From: Candidatus Omnitrophota bacterium
Lineage (GTDB): Bacteria; Omnitrophota; Gorgyraeia; Gygaellales; JAQTUX01
Direction: 5' to 3'
Assembly (NCBI GenBank): GCA_028707125.1
Contig: JAQTUX010000001.1
Span: forward strand, 713,950 to 777,949
Length of the DNA stretch: 64,000 nucleotides
Shown: positions 1 through 8,398 of the stretch, piece by piece
Position numbering within the stretch: position 1 is the stretch's first letter
How the letters are laid out: each line of letters begins with the position of its first letter
Program-made: the position numbers and the translations under genes
Notes under the pieces: generated by a model
Databases searched by the model: none
Seen by the model: the letters and a program-made list of their open reading frames with translations, nothing else
What the model was told of the DNA's origin: nothing

Positions 1-252
1 TATCGCAGATAATGATACCGGGTTGCAGATCATAGACGTCTCCGATCCCGCGGCCCCTGCCCTGGTCGGAAGTCTTAATACATCTGGCGGGACGCGAGCT
101 GTTTCCATAGCGGGCAACTATGCCTATATCGCAGATAATGATACCGGGTTGCAGATCATAGACGTCTCCGATCCCGCGGCCCCTGCCCTGGTCGGAAGTC
201 TTAATACATCTGGCGGGACGCGAGCTGTTTCCATAGCGGGCAACTATGCCTA
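1..252 (+). repeat. Perfect 126-bp tandem duplication inside the LVIVD gene
   Basis: Bases 1-126 and 127-252 are identical. The unit is 42 codons, one LVIVD repeat, so the reading frame is kept. A core of about 35 bases of the same unit recurs near 701-735 and 829-863. Confidence 0.95.
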
Positions 253-1930
253 TGCTGTAAGTAATGATGCCAGTTTGCATGTCATAGACATTTCCGATCC
301 CGCGGTGCCGGTCCTATTGGCTCATTCCGATGAATGCAGCCTTGCTGTAGGGATTTGCCTTCTCGGGAATTATCTCTATATTGCCGATGAAGAGTCTAGT
401 TTGCATATATATGATGTCTCCCAGCCGTTTAAACTTAGTGTCAGTCCCATATCCAGATATTGGAGGATTAAATTAGGTCTTACGGATGCGTACGGAAATG
501 CATCTTATGCAACCAGGACTGTATGGACAGTTCCTTATAACAACGCTCCATCCATAGAAGGCATCGATATTTCTAGAGAATCAGGGAATTTGGCAAACTC
601 AGTCGGTAGATTGCATATCTCAGGTTGCTTTGCTTCCCGTATTTATACCTTAGGAACTTATGCTTACTTGATAGGCTCTCGGGAGGGAGTTCTGAAGGTC
701 GTAGACGTCTCCGATCCCGCGGCCCCTGCCCTGGTCGGAAGCCTTGATACATCTAGTTATGCATACGACGTCTACGTTTCCGGGAATTACGCCTACCTTG
801 CAGGTTCTAATGCGGGTTTACAGATCATAGACGTCTCCGATCCCGCGGCCCCTGCCCTGGTCGGGCGTCTTGATACATCCGGTTTTGCAAGAGGCGTCCA
901 TGTTTCCGGGAATTACGCCTATATCGCAAATGATAAAGCAGGATTACATATCGTAGACGTCTCCGATCCCACAGCTCCGACACTGGTCGGAAGCATTGAA
1001 TTAAACGGCACCTCCAAAACCGTCTGTGTTTCCGGGAATTACGCCTACGTCGCCTGTTGGTCAGGAGGACTGCAGATCATTGATGTTTCCAATCCCGCGT
1101 CTCCGGTCTTAGTTGGAAGTTTTGATACCAGTTGTGATTTTGTCGACGTTTCCGGGAATTATGCCTATATTGCAAATGACTGTGTTGGCTTACAGATAGT
1201 AGATGTTTCCAATCCCGCGTCTCCGGTCTTAGTTGGAAGTCTTGATGAATATCCAGCTTTTAAGGTCCGCGTTTCCGGCAAATACGCATATGTTGTGAAT
1301 ACCTATGATGAATTGCTGATTATCGATATCTCTGACCCCGCGGCCCCTGCTTTATTTAGAAAATTAGGTGCGATGTTGGATATCAGAGATGTTTTTGTTT
1401 CGGGTGATTATATATATGTTACCAATAATGAGTTTTATACTTTTTATAGTTATAGTTTAAGTATTGTAGAAGGCAGGGAGGAGCAGCCCAGTTTAATAGC
1501 CCGCGCCGTTGGCGCCGCAGACCCTGATATATATACTACCTGGGATAGCATGTTGGAATACAGATGGGATTTTGATAACGACAATGTATGGGATACGGGA
1601 TTCTTAAACGAGGATTCTATAGTCCTGCCCTACCATGCCAGCGCCGTTGCCTGTGAGGTCAGGGACAGGTTTAGCGCAACGGCTAAAGCCGAGGCCTCTA
1701 TTATGGGTGACGTTAACGGTGACGGCAGAATAACCAGAGCGGATATAAGAAAGATGCATGCCGCAATGAAAGGATCGGTTACCCTTAGCGAAGAAGAGTT
1801 CAGGCGCGCCGATGTTTACCCTAACCCCGGCACGGAGGGGCGCGTCAGGGGCGACGGGAAGATCACGAAGCACGATACCTGGAGATTATACAGGTACATC
1901 TTTGGGCATATTTTAAACAGCAACCTGTAA
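2..1930 (+). CDS. LVIVD-repeat surface protein with C-terminal dockerin, 5' partial
   Basis: The reading frame is open through the left window edge (the codons before the TTG at 23 encode more repeat), so the N-terminus and any signal peptide are missing. About nine LVIVD-type repeats of roughly 42 residues are visible, each with a 'GNYAYIA..GLQIIDVSDPAAP' pattern; such repeats form a beta-propeller. A spacer around 420-640 separates two repeat blocks. Near the C-terminus lies a PKD-like stretch ('YRWDFDNDN'), then a dockerin-type pair of calcium loops ('GDVNGDGRI' and 'GDGKIT', nt 1703-1915). A secreted or cell-surface binding protein is likely; a cohesin partner is not visible here. Repeats are partly identical at the DNA level, which points to recent expansion. 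Confidence 0.85.
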   Translation: MADNDTGLQIIDVSDPAAPALVGSLNTSGGTRAVSIAGNYAYIADNDTGLQIIDVSDPAAPALVGSLNTSGGTRAVSIAGNYAYAVSNDASLHVIDISDPAVPVLLAHSDECSLAVGICLLGNYLYIADEESSLHIYDVSQPFKLSVSPISRYWRIKLGLTDAYGNASYATRTVWTVPYNNAPSIEGIDISRESGNLANSVGRLHISGCFASRIYTLGTYAYLIGSREGVLKVVDVSDPAAPALVGSLDTSSYAYDVYVSGNYAYLAGSNAGLQIIDVSDPAAPALVGRLDTSGFARGVHVSGNYAYIANDKAGLHIVDVSDPTAPTLVGSIELNGTSKTVCVSGNYAYVACWSGGLQIIDVSNPASPVLVGSFDTSCDFVDVSGNYAYIANDCVGLQIVDVSNPASPVLVGSLDEYPAFKVRVSGKYAYVVNTYDELLIIDISDPAAPALFRKLGAMLDIRDVFVSGDYIYVTNNEFYTFYSYSLSIVEGREEQPSLIARAVGAADPDIYTTWDSMLEYRWDFDNDNVWDTGFLNEDSIVLPYHASAVACEVRDRFSATAKAEASIMGDVNGDGRITRADIRKMHAAMKGSVTLSEEEFRRADVYPNPGTEGRVRGDGKITKHDTWRLYRYIFGHILNSNL

Positions 1931-1952
1931 ATAAAAACAGGTAGATATTTTT
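1923..1952 (+). terminator. Possible weak intrinsic terminator after the LVIVD gene
   Basis: A 6-bp stem ACCTGT (1923-1928) / ACAGGT (1937-1942) with an 8-base loop is followed by a T-rich stretch (1948-1952). It overlaps the LVIVD stop codon. The stem is short, so function is uncertain. Confidence 0.35.
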
Positions 1953-2004
1953 CTGCTTCCCGCCATTTTATCTTTCCACCATAGATTTTTTTCCTTTCTG
2001 CCTA

Positions 2005-2033
2005 TTGCAGAGCCGTTGTTTTTCTGCTATAAT
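2005..2033 (+). promoter_or_regulatory. Sigma70-type promoter of the purine operon
   Basis: TTGCAG (2005-2010), a 17-base spacer and TATAAT (2028-2033), with a TG one base upstream of the -10 (extended -10). The expected start of transcription is near 2040, leaving a leader of about 25 bases with a good ribosome site before purB at 2065. Confidence 0.75.
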
Positions 2034-2064
2034 TAACCCTTCTGGACAGGATAGGAGGGTTAAG

Positions 2065-3357
2065 ATGATACAGAGATATTCACTTCCCGAAATGAGCAAG
2101 GTCTGGGAGGACGAGTCCAAGTTCTCCAAAATGCTCCAAATAGAAATACTCACCTGCGAGGCCCTTTCTAAACTCAAGAAGATCCCCGCCGCCGCGGTCT
2201 CCAATATCAAGCGCAAAGCAAAGTTTAACATCAAGCAAATACAGAGGTTAGAAGAGAAGACCCACCACGATATCGTGGCGTTCGTGAACAACGTCTCGCG
2301 ATACATCGGCAGGGACGCGCAATATTTCCATATGGGCATCACCTCATCCGACCTTCTGGATACGGCGCTGGCGCTGCAGATGAGGGAGGCAGCCGACATA
2401 TTGATCGATGGTTTGAGCGTCCTGTTGCGGGAACTGAAGAAGAAGGCAAAGAAATATAAGGATACGCCTTGCATGGGCAGGTCGCACGGCGTACACGCTG
2501 AGCCGACCACATTCGGCCTGAAGATGGCGCTTGCCTATGATGAGATGCGGCGCAATCTTGAGCGGCTGCAATGGGCGAAATACGAGATCTCCGTGGGCAA
2601 GATTTCGGGGGCTGTAGGCACCTATTCCAACATAGACCCGCGCGTTGAGCAATACGTCTGCCGTAAGCTCAATATCAGGCCGGCGGCGATCTCCACCCAG
2701 GTGATCCAGAGGGATATTCACGCGGTATTCGTTAACGTGCTTGCCTTGATAGGCGCTTCCCTTGAGAAGATGGCTTTGGAGTTCCGGCATTTGCAGCGCA
2801 CAGAGGTGCTTGAGGTTGAGGAGCCGTTCGCTTCCGGGCAGAAGGGTTCATCCGCCATGCCGCACAAAAGAAATCCGGTAATATGCGAGAGGATATGCGG
2901 ACTGGCGCGCCTGCTGCGGGCAAACGCGCACGCTGCCTTTGAGGATGTGGCCCTGTGGCATGAGCGGGACATCAGCCATTCTTCCGTTGAGCGCGTCATT
3001 TTACCCGACTCAACATTGGCTCTGGATTATATGCTGAACAAAATGATCTATGTTGTATCGGGGCTTAATGTATACCCGGAAAATATGATGGCTAACATCG
3101 TGAGGTCCAAGGGGCTGTTTTTCTCGCAGAAGATACTGGTCGCTCTTATGAATAAAGGGCTTAACCGCCCCAGGGCATACGACATAGTGCAAAGGGCGGC
3201 AATGCAGTGCTGGAAGCGCAGGGTCAGCTTTAAAGAGGTCTTGCTTGAAGATAAGGCCGTGATGAAACATATGTCTTACAAAGAACTGGATGACTGTTTT
3301 AAACTGGATGCCTATTTGAAGAACGTAGGCATGATATTCAACCGATTGGGATTATGA
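2065..3357 (+). CDS. purB: Adenylosuccinate lyase PurB
   Basis: Splits SAICAR to AICAR plus fumarate and adenylosuccinate to AMP plus fumarate in purine synthesis. The fumarase/lyase signature 'SSAMPHKRNP' and the 'MGITSSDLLDTALALQM' region are present, and the 430-residue length is normal. The start at 2065 is preferred over an in-frame start at 2005: it is preceded by GGAGGG (2054-2059), and the promoter occupies 2005-2033. It is the first gene of the pur run and overlaps purC by 4 bases (ATGA). Confidence 0.95.
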   Translation: MIQRYSLPEMSKVWEDESKFSKMLQIEILTCEALSKLKKIPAAAVSNIKRKAKFNIKQIQRLEEKTHHDIVAFVNNVSRYIGRDAQYFHMGITSSDLLDTALALQMREAADILIDGLSVLLRELKKKAKKYKDTPCMGRSHGVHAEPTTFGLKMALAYDEMRRNLERLQWAKYEISVGKISGAVGTYSNIDPRVEQYVCRKLNIRPAAISTQVIQRDIHAVFVNVLALIGASLEKMALEFRHLQRTEVLEVEEPFASGQKGSSAMPHKRNPVICERICGLARLLRANAHAAFEDVALWHERDISHSSVERVILPDSTLALDYMLNKMIYVVSGLNVYPENMMANIVRSKGLFFSQKILVALMNKGLNRPRAYDIVQRAAMQCWKRRVSFKEVLLEDKAVMKHMSYKELDDCFKLDAYLKNVGMIFNRLGL

Positions 3358-4064
3358 TCATGGAAAAGCGGAATAAGATCTACGAAGGCAAGGCAAAGAT
3401 AATTTACGAGACGGATAACCCCGATCTTGTTATCCAATACTTCAAAGACGACGCCACCGCGTTTGACGCCGCGAAAAGAGGCACGATACTTCAGAAAGGC
3501 GTATGCAATAATAAGATCTCTACCCGGCTGTTTGAGTATCTTTACGGTAAGGGCATACCCACGCATTTTGAAAAGATGCTTTCAGACAGAGAGATGCTGG
3601 TCAAGAAGGTCAGGATCATTCCGCTTGAGGTGACCATGCGCAATATTACAGCCGGCGGCATGAGCAAATTACTGGGCATAGAAGAGGGCATCACGCTGGA
3701 GAGCCCCGTTTTTGAGTATCATTATAAGAACGATTCTTTGCATGATCCTTTAATAAACGATTACCACGCGATAGCGCTTAAGCTGGCTACCGCTGATGAG
3801 TTGAATACGATTAAGGCGTTGTCTTTTAAGATAAACGAGTACCTCAAAATTTTCTTTTCCGAAAGGGGCCTGGATCTGGTTGACTTTAAGCTTGAATTCG
3901 GCAGGCACAAGGGGACGGTGATCTTAGCCGACGAGATCTCACCCGATACCTGCCGCCTATGGGAGAAGGGCACGGGGCGCAAGCTCGATAAAGACAGATT
4001 CCGCCGCGATTTGGGCAGCGTTGAAGAGGCCTACCAGGAAGTTTTGAATAAGGTCCTGCAATAA
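3354..4064 (+). CDS. purC: SAICAR synthetase PurC
   Basis: Joins CAIR and aspartate with ATP to make SAICAR. Recognised by the N-terminal 'YEGKAKIIYET' ATP-site strand, 'EVTMRNITAG' and 'LVDFKLEFG', 'DEISPDTCRLW'. At 236 residues it is the usual single-domain bacterial form. It begins by ATGA overlap with purB; a second ATG two codons downstream (3360) is an alternative start. An 11-base gap leads to purL. Confidence 0.95.
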   Translation: MIMEKRNKIYEGKAKIIYETDNPDLVIQYFKDDATAFDAAKRGTILQKGVCNNKISTRLFEYLYGKGIPTHFEKMLSDREMLVKKVRIIPLEVTMRNITAGGMSKLLGIEEGITLESPVFEYHYKNDSLHDPLINDYHAIALKLATADELNTIKALSFKINEYLKIFFSERGLDLVDFKLEFGRHKGTVILADEISPDTCRLWEKGTGRKLDKDRFRRDLGSVEEAYQEVLNKVLQ

Positions 4065-4075
4065 ATCACAAAAGT

Positions 4076-6955
4076 ATGGTCTATAGGGTTGAGGTCAAAG
4101 AAAGGCAGGGGGTCTTTGATGCCGTAGGAGAAGGCATCAAAAAGGATATCCTTGATCTGGGGATAAATTCTGTCTCAGAAGTCAGGTTTATCAGGGTATA
4201 TTATATTGAGAGCGGACTCAAAGAGGATAAGATCAGGCATATCGCGGAGGAGCTGCTTATTGACCCGGTGATAGAAGCATATTCCTTATCCGCGGCGGCC
4301 GATGAGGGATACCAGGCAATAGAAGTGGCGTATAACGCCGGCGTGATGGATCCGGCTGAGGAGTCCGCTCTTAAGGCGGTTAAGGATCTGGGTATTGAAG
4401 GCGTAAGGCGTATAGCGGGCGCAAAAAAATACTTGCTCAAGGGAGATCCAAGCGGGCAGGAGATCAGGGCCATTTGCGAAAAACTGCTCTACAATAAATT
4501 GATACAGCATATTGTAAAGGGGGATGCCGCCTCATACATAACTACCCATTCGGCAGAATATAGATTTCAATTAAACACCGTAGATCTGCTGGGCGCTGGG
4601 CCAAAGCGGCTTAAGCAGATAAGCAAAGAAGGGCAGTTGTTCCTTAATCTCAACGAGATGAAGGAGATCAAGAAGTATTTCGCGAAACTCGGCCGCAACC
4701 CCACTGACTGCGAATTGGAGACACTGGCGCAGACCTGGTCTGAGCACTGCGGGCATAAGACATTCCGCGGCAAGATCCTTTATAAGAAAGACGGCAAGAC
4801 AACCAGGATCAACAATCTGCTTAAATCAACGATAATGAAGGTAACCAGGGAATTGAACAAGCCCTGGTGCGTTTCGGTATTCAAAGATAACGCCGGCATT
4901 ATAAAATTTGACGATAATTACAATGTATGTTTTAAGGTAGAGACGCATAATCATCCGTCGGCGCTTGAGCCGTTCGGCGGGGCGAATACCGGCATAGGCG
5001 GCGTGATCCGCGATATCTTAGGCACGGGGCTGGGGGCTAAACCGGTCCTGAATACGGATGTATTCTGTTTCGGGCCTCCCGATACTTCTCAAGATAATGT
5101 GCCGGAGGGCGTACTCCACCCCAAGAGGGTGGCTAAGGGCGTGGTCGCCGGAGTAAGGGATTACGGCAATAAAATGGGGATACCCACGGTGAACGGCGCG
5201 GTATTGTTTGACGACGCCTACATCGGCAATCCTCTGGTTTATTGCGGCACCGCGGGAATTATGCCCAAAGGCAGGTCATTTAAGCAGACAAAGAAAGGCG
5301 ATCTGATCGTCGTTGCCGGAGGCAGGACAGGCCGCGACGGGATACACGGAGCGACATTTTCTTCAGGCGAACTCACCTCTGAGTCAGAGACGGTTTCTTC
5401 GGGCGCCGTGCAGATCGGCAATCCCATACAGGAAAAAAAACTGCTTGATACGATACTCAAGGCGCGCGACGCCGGGCTCTACAATGCTATCACCGATTGC
5501 GGCGCCGGCGGGCTGTCCAGCGCGGTGGGAGAGATGGGCGTTGATCTGGGGGCGCGCGTTGACCTGGAAAAGGCGCCTTTGAAATACAAAGGGCTTTCCT
5601 ACGCGGAGATCTGGATCTCCGAGGCGCAGGAGAGAATGGTGCTGGCAGTGCCGAAGGAGAAAATAGAGAAACTGCTTGAGGTATTCAAGTCCGAGAATGT
5701 TGAGGCGACCCGCATAGGTGAATTCACAGGGACCGGCCGGCTGGAGTTATTCTACGATAAAAATAAGGTCTGTGACCTGGATATGGATTTTTTACATAAC
5801 GGCCTGCCTCAGATCGAGAAAAAGGCGGTCAGCGTGAGAAGAACGCATAAAGAGCCGGCATTGCCAAAGGATAAGGACTTAACGCCGTACTTATTTAAAC
5901 TGCTCTCGCATTATAATATCTGTTCTAAAGAGTGGATCATCAGGCAGTATGACCATGAGGTCCAGGGCGGTTCAGTAGTTAAGCCCCTGACCGGAATTCT
6001 AAACGATGGGCCTTCTGACGCGGCAGTGGTAAGGCCGCTTCTGGATTCACGCAAAGGGCTGATAATATCCTGCGGCATAAACTACAGGTTCGGCAGGATC
6101 GACCCCTATTGGATGGCCGCTTCTTGTATTGACGAGGCGCTGAGGCAGGTTATTTCTGTGGGCGGTTCTCTTGACAGGGTGGCATTGCTGGATAACTTCT
6201 GCGCCGGAAATCCGGATAAGCCCGACAGGCTAGGCGGACTGGTTGAGGCAGCCAGAGGCTGCTACAGGGCTGCCAGGGATTTCGGAGTCCCTTTCGTATC
6301 CGGCAAAGACAGCTTGAATAACGAATACCGCGTAGGCGATAGATCAATTGCCATTCCCTGCACCTTGCTGATATCCGCGATGGCGGTAATGGAGGACGTA
6401 TCCGACGCTGTTACGATGAGCGCGAAACAGGCAGGCGACCTCATATACATTGCCGGCAATACCCGCGACGAATTAGGCGGTTCGCATTTTTATGATATCC
6501 TGGGGTCTCTCGGCAACAACGTTCCCAAGGTCAACGCGAAGGCCGCGAAAAAAACAATGGATGCCTTGAGCAGGGCGGCGCGGAAAAAGCTGGTCCGGGC
6601 GATACATGACTGTTCTGAAGGCGGGATCGCCGTATGCGCTGCCGAAATGGCGTTTGCCGGCGGCCTGGGAATGGATATATTCCTGGCAGAGGTCCCTTAC
6701 TCAGCGCAAAATCCCAAATATAAGAATTACGATGCGGCAATAATGTTTTCCGAGTCCAATTCCCGCTTTTTGGTAGAGGTGCCGAAACAGGAACAGAAGG
6801 AATTTGAAAGGACTATGAAGGGCCTGCCGCTGGGGCTTATCGGCTGTGTCTGTGATAATAACAAATTTAACATATACGGGCTGGATAATAAGGTATGCGC
6901 GTCTGCCAAGGCGCGGCATTTAAAAGATGCCTGGCAGAAACCTATGAGGTGGTAA
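4076..6955 (+). CDS. purL: Phosphoribosylformylglycinamidine synthase, PurS-PurS-PurL fusion (PurSL type)
   Basis: Converts FGAR to FGAM using ammonia from PurQ. The 959 residues exceed small PurL (about 730) because two PurS-like modules lie at the N-terminus: residues about 1-80 ('YRVEVKERQGVFDAVGEGI') and about 83-155 ('IEVAYNAGVMDPAEESALKA'). The catalytic part follows with 'TWSEHCGHKTFRG', 'ETHNHPSALEPFGGANTGIG' and 'GGRTGRDGIHGATFSS'. No glutaminase domain is present; a separate purQ sits two genes downstream. This resembles large PurL, whose N-terminal domain is PurS-dimer-like, cut before the glutaminase. Confidence 0.93.
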   Translation: MVYRVEVKERQGVFDAVGEGIKKDILDLGINSVSEVRFIRVYYIESGLKEDKIRHIAEELLIDPVIEAYSLSAAADEGYQAIEVAYNAGVMDPAEESALKAVKDLGIEGVRRIAGAKKYLLKGDPSGQEIRAICEKLLYNKLIQHIVKGDAASYITTHSAEYRFQLNTVDLLGAGPKRLKQISKEGQLFLNLNEMKEIKKYFAKLGRNPTDCELETLAQTWSEHCGHKTFRGKILYKKDGKTTRINNLLKSTIMKVTRELNKPWCVSVFKDNAGIIKFDDNYNVCFKVETHNHPSALEPFGGANTGIGGVIRDILGTGLGAKPVLNTDVFCFGPPDTSQDNVPEGVLHPKRVAKGVVAGVRDYGNKMGIPTVNGAVLFDDAYIGNPLVYCGTAGIMPKGRSFKQTKKGDLIVVAGGRTGRDGIHGATFSSGELTSESETVSSGAVQIGNPIQEKKLLDTILKARDAGLYNAITDCGAGGLSSAVGEMGVDLGARVDLEKAPLKYKGLSYAEIWISEAQERMVLAVPKEKIEKLLEVFKSENVEATRIGEFTGTGRLELFYDKNKVCDLDMDFLHNGLPQIEKKAVSVRRTHKEPALPKDKDLTPYLFKLLSHYNICSKEWIIRQYDHEVQGGSVVKPLTGILNDGPSDAAVVRPLLDSRKGLIISCGINYRFGRIDPYWMAASCIDEALRQVISVGGSLDRVALLDNFCAGNPDKPDRLGGLVEAARGCYRAARDFGVPFVSGKDSLNNEYRVGDRSIAIPCTLLISAMAVMEDVSDAVTMSAKQAGDLIYIAGNTRDELGGSHFYDILGSLGNNVPKVNAKAAKKTMDALSRAARKKLVRAIHDCSEGGIAVCAAEMAFAGGLGMDIFLAEVPYSAQNPKYKNYDAAIMFSESNSRFLVEVPKQEQKEFERTMKGLPLGLIGCVCDNNKFNIYGLDNKVCASAKARHLKDAWQKPMRW

Positions 6956-6956
6956 C

Positions 6957-7607
6957 ATGAAAAAAGATGACTTCAGGGACGATTTCACCAAAGAGGACCC
7001 TTGGCGGGTTTTCAGGATCATGTCTGAGTTCGTTGAGGGCTTTGAGGTGCTCTCTGGCATCGGCAAGGCAGTATCCATTTTCGGCTCATCAAGGCTGAGC
7101 CGTCAGGATAAATATTATAAAGTAACGGAGGAGATCGCCTATTCTCTCGCCAGGGAAGGTTATGCTGTAATTACAGGAGGCGGCCCCGGGCTTATGGAGG
7201 CGGCAAACAAGGGAGCGGCCAGGGCAAAAGGCAGGTCAATCGGGCTGAACATCCAGATCCCGTCGGAACAGAAAGCCAACCCTTACGTGAAGACCCTGCT
7301 TGATTTTCATTATTTTTTCGTGCGCAAGGTCATGTTCGTCAAATACGCCAAGGCATACGTGGTCATGCCCGGAGGCTTCGGCACTCTTGACGAACTTTTT
7401 GAATCGCTTAATCTGATACAGACAGAGCGCATCCAGAGATTTCCCGTAGTGCTTGTGGGTAAGGTCTATTGGAAGGAGCTGGTGGCCTGGATAAAACAGA
7501 CGGCGGTACAGAGAGGGTGCGTGCCTGAGCAAGACCTTCGCATATTCACAGTGGTGGATGAGCCGAAAGAGGTGGTCTCAGCCATCCGGAAATTCTACCG
7601 TAAATGA
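6957..7607 (+). CDS. LOG-family (TIGR00730-type) Rossmann protein, likely nucleotide phosphoribohydrolase
   Basis: Carries the 'GGGPGLMEAANKGA' and 'PGGFGTLDELFE' motifs of the LOG / lysine-decarboxylase-like family. Characterised members release the base from nucleoside 5'-monophosphates. The 216 residues include an extra N-terminal stretch ('DFTKEDPWRVFRIMSEFVEG') typical of the bacterial long LOG group. It lies one base after purL and overlaps purQ by 4 bases, so it is co-translated with purine synthesis; a nucleotide salvage or quality-control role is inference. Confidence 0.85.
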   Translation: MKKDDFRDDFTKEDPWRVFRIMSEFVEGFEVLSGIGKAVSIFGSSRLSRQDKYYKVTEEIAYSLAREGYAVITGGGPGLMEAANKGAARAKGRSIGLNIQIPSEQKANPYVKTLLDFHYFFVRKVMFVKYAKAYVVMPGGFGTLDELFESLNLIQTERIQRFPVVLVGKVYWKELVAWIKQTAVQRGCVPEQDLRIFTVVDEPKEVVSAIRKFYRK

Positions 7608-8398
7608 AGAACAGGGTAAAAGTCATTGTCCTGCGCAGCGCGGGGACAAATTGTGATAAAGAAACGGCCTTTGCCTTTAAGTCGGCCGGGGCCGAAGCGG
7701 AACTTGTGCATATAAACGAGTTGTGCTCGGGGAAAAAGAGTTTATCGTCTTATCAGATACTCGCCATACCCGGAGGTTTCTCCTACGGCGATGATCTGGG
7801 GGCGGGCAAGATCCTTTCCGTTGAATTGAAGCACAGTTTGCGCGATGACCTGCGCGGGTTTATTGCCGGCGGCAAGTTGATAATAGGCATATGCAATGGA
7901 TTTCAGGTATTGGCCAGGGCGGGGCTTTTGCCGGGAAACGGAGATTTTACCCAGGAGGCGACTTTGATGCTGAATACGTCGGGAAAATTTGAAGATAGAT
8001 GGACGTATTTAAAAAGTAGAAATGATACGCTTTGTGTGTGGACGAGAAATCTGCCGGAGATCATTTATCTTCCCGTCGCTCACGGCGAGGGCAATTTCCA
8101 GGTAAAGGATAAGGCGGCGCTGGAAAGGATTAAGGGGAACGGCCAGGTTGTTTTTCAGTATTGCACGGAATACGGCAACCCGGCAGGTTACCCTTATAAT
8201 CCAAACGGTTCAGTCGACAATATCGCCGGTATTTGCGACAAAACAGGCAGGATACTGGGGCTTATGCCCCATCCTGAAAGGCACGTTCAGAAAACTCAAG
8301 GCCCCAGATGGGCTTCTATGAAAGAGCCGTTTGGGCCGGAGGGAATCCAGATCTTTAAAAACGGAGTAGAATATGCGAAGAAAAACTTATTATCCTAA
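7604..8398 (+). CDS. purQ: Phosphoribosylformylglycinamidine synthase glutaminase subunit PurQ
   Basis: Class I glutamine amidotransferase that feeds ammonia to PurL. The nucleophile elbow 'GICNGFQVLARAGLLPG' holds the Cys; 'PGGFSYGDDLGAGKI' and the C-terminal 'LMPHPERH' supply the rest of the active site. At 264 residues it is the longer PurQ form seen with non-Bacillus systems. Starts by ATGA overlap with the LOG gene and runs 26 bases into purF. Confidence 0.95.
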   Translation: MKNRVKVIVLRSAGTNCDKETAFAFKSAGAEAELVHINELCSGKKSLSSYQILAIPGGFSYGDDLGAGKILSVELKHSLRDDLRGFIAGGKLIIGICNGFQVLARAGLLPGNGDFTQEATLMLNTSGKFEDRWTYLKSRNDTLCVWTRNLPEIIYLPVAHGEGNFQVKDKAALERIKGNGQVVFQYCTEYGNPAGYPYNPNGSVDNIAGICDKTGRILGLMPHPERHVQKTQGPRWASMKEPFGPEGIQIFKNGVEYAKKNLLS

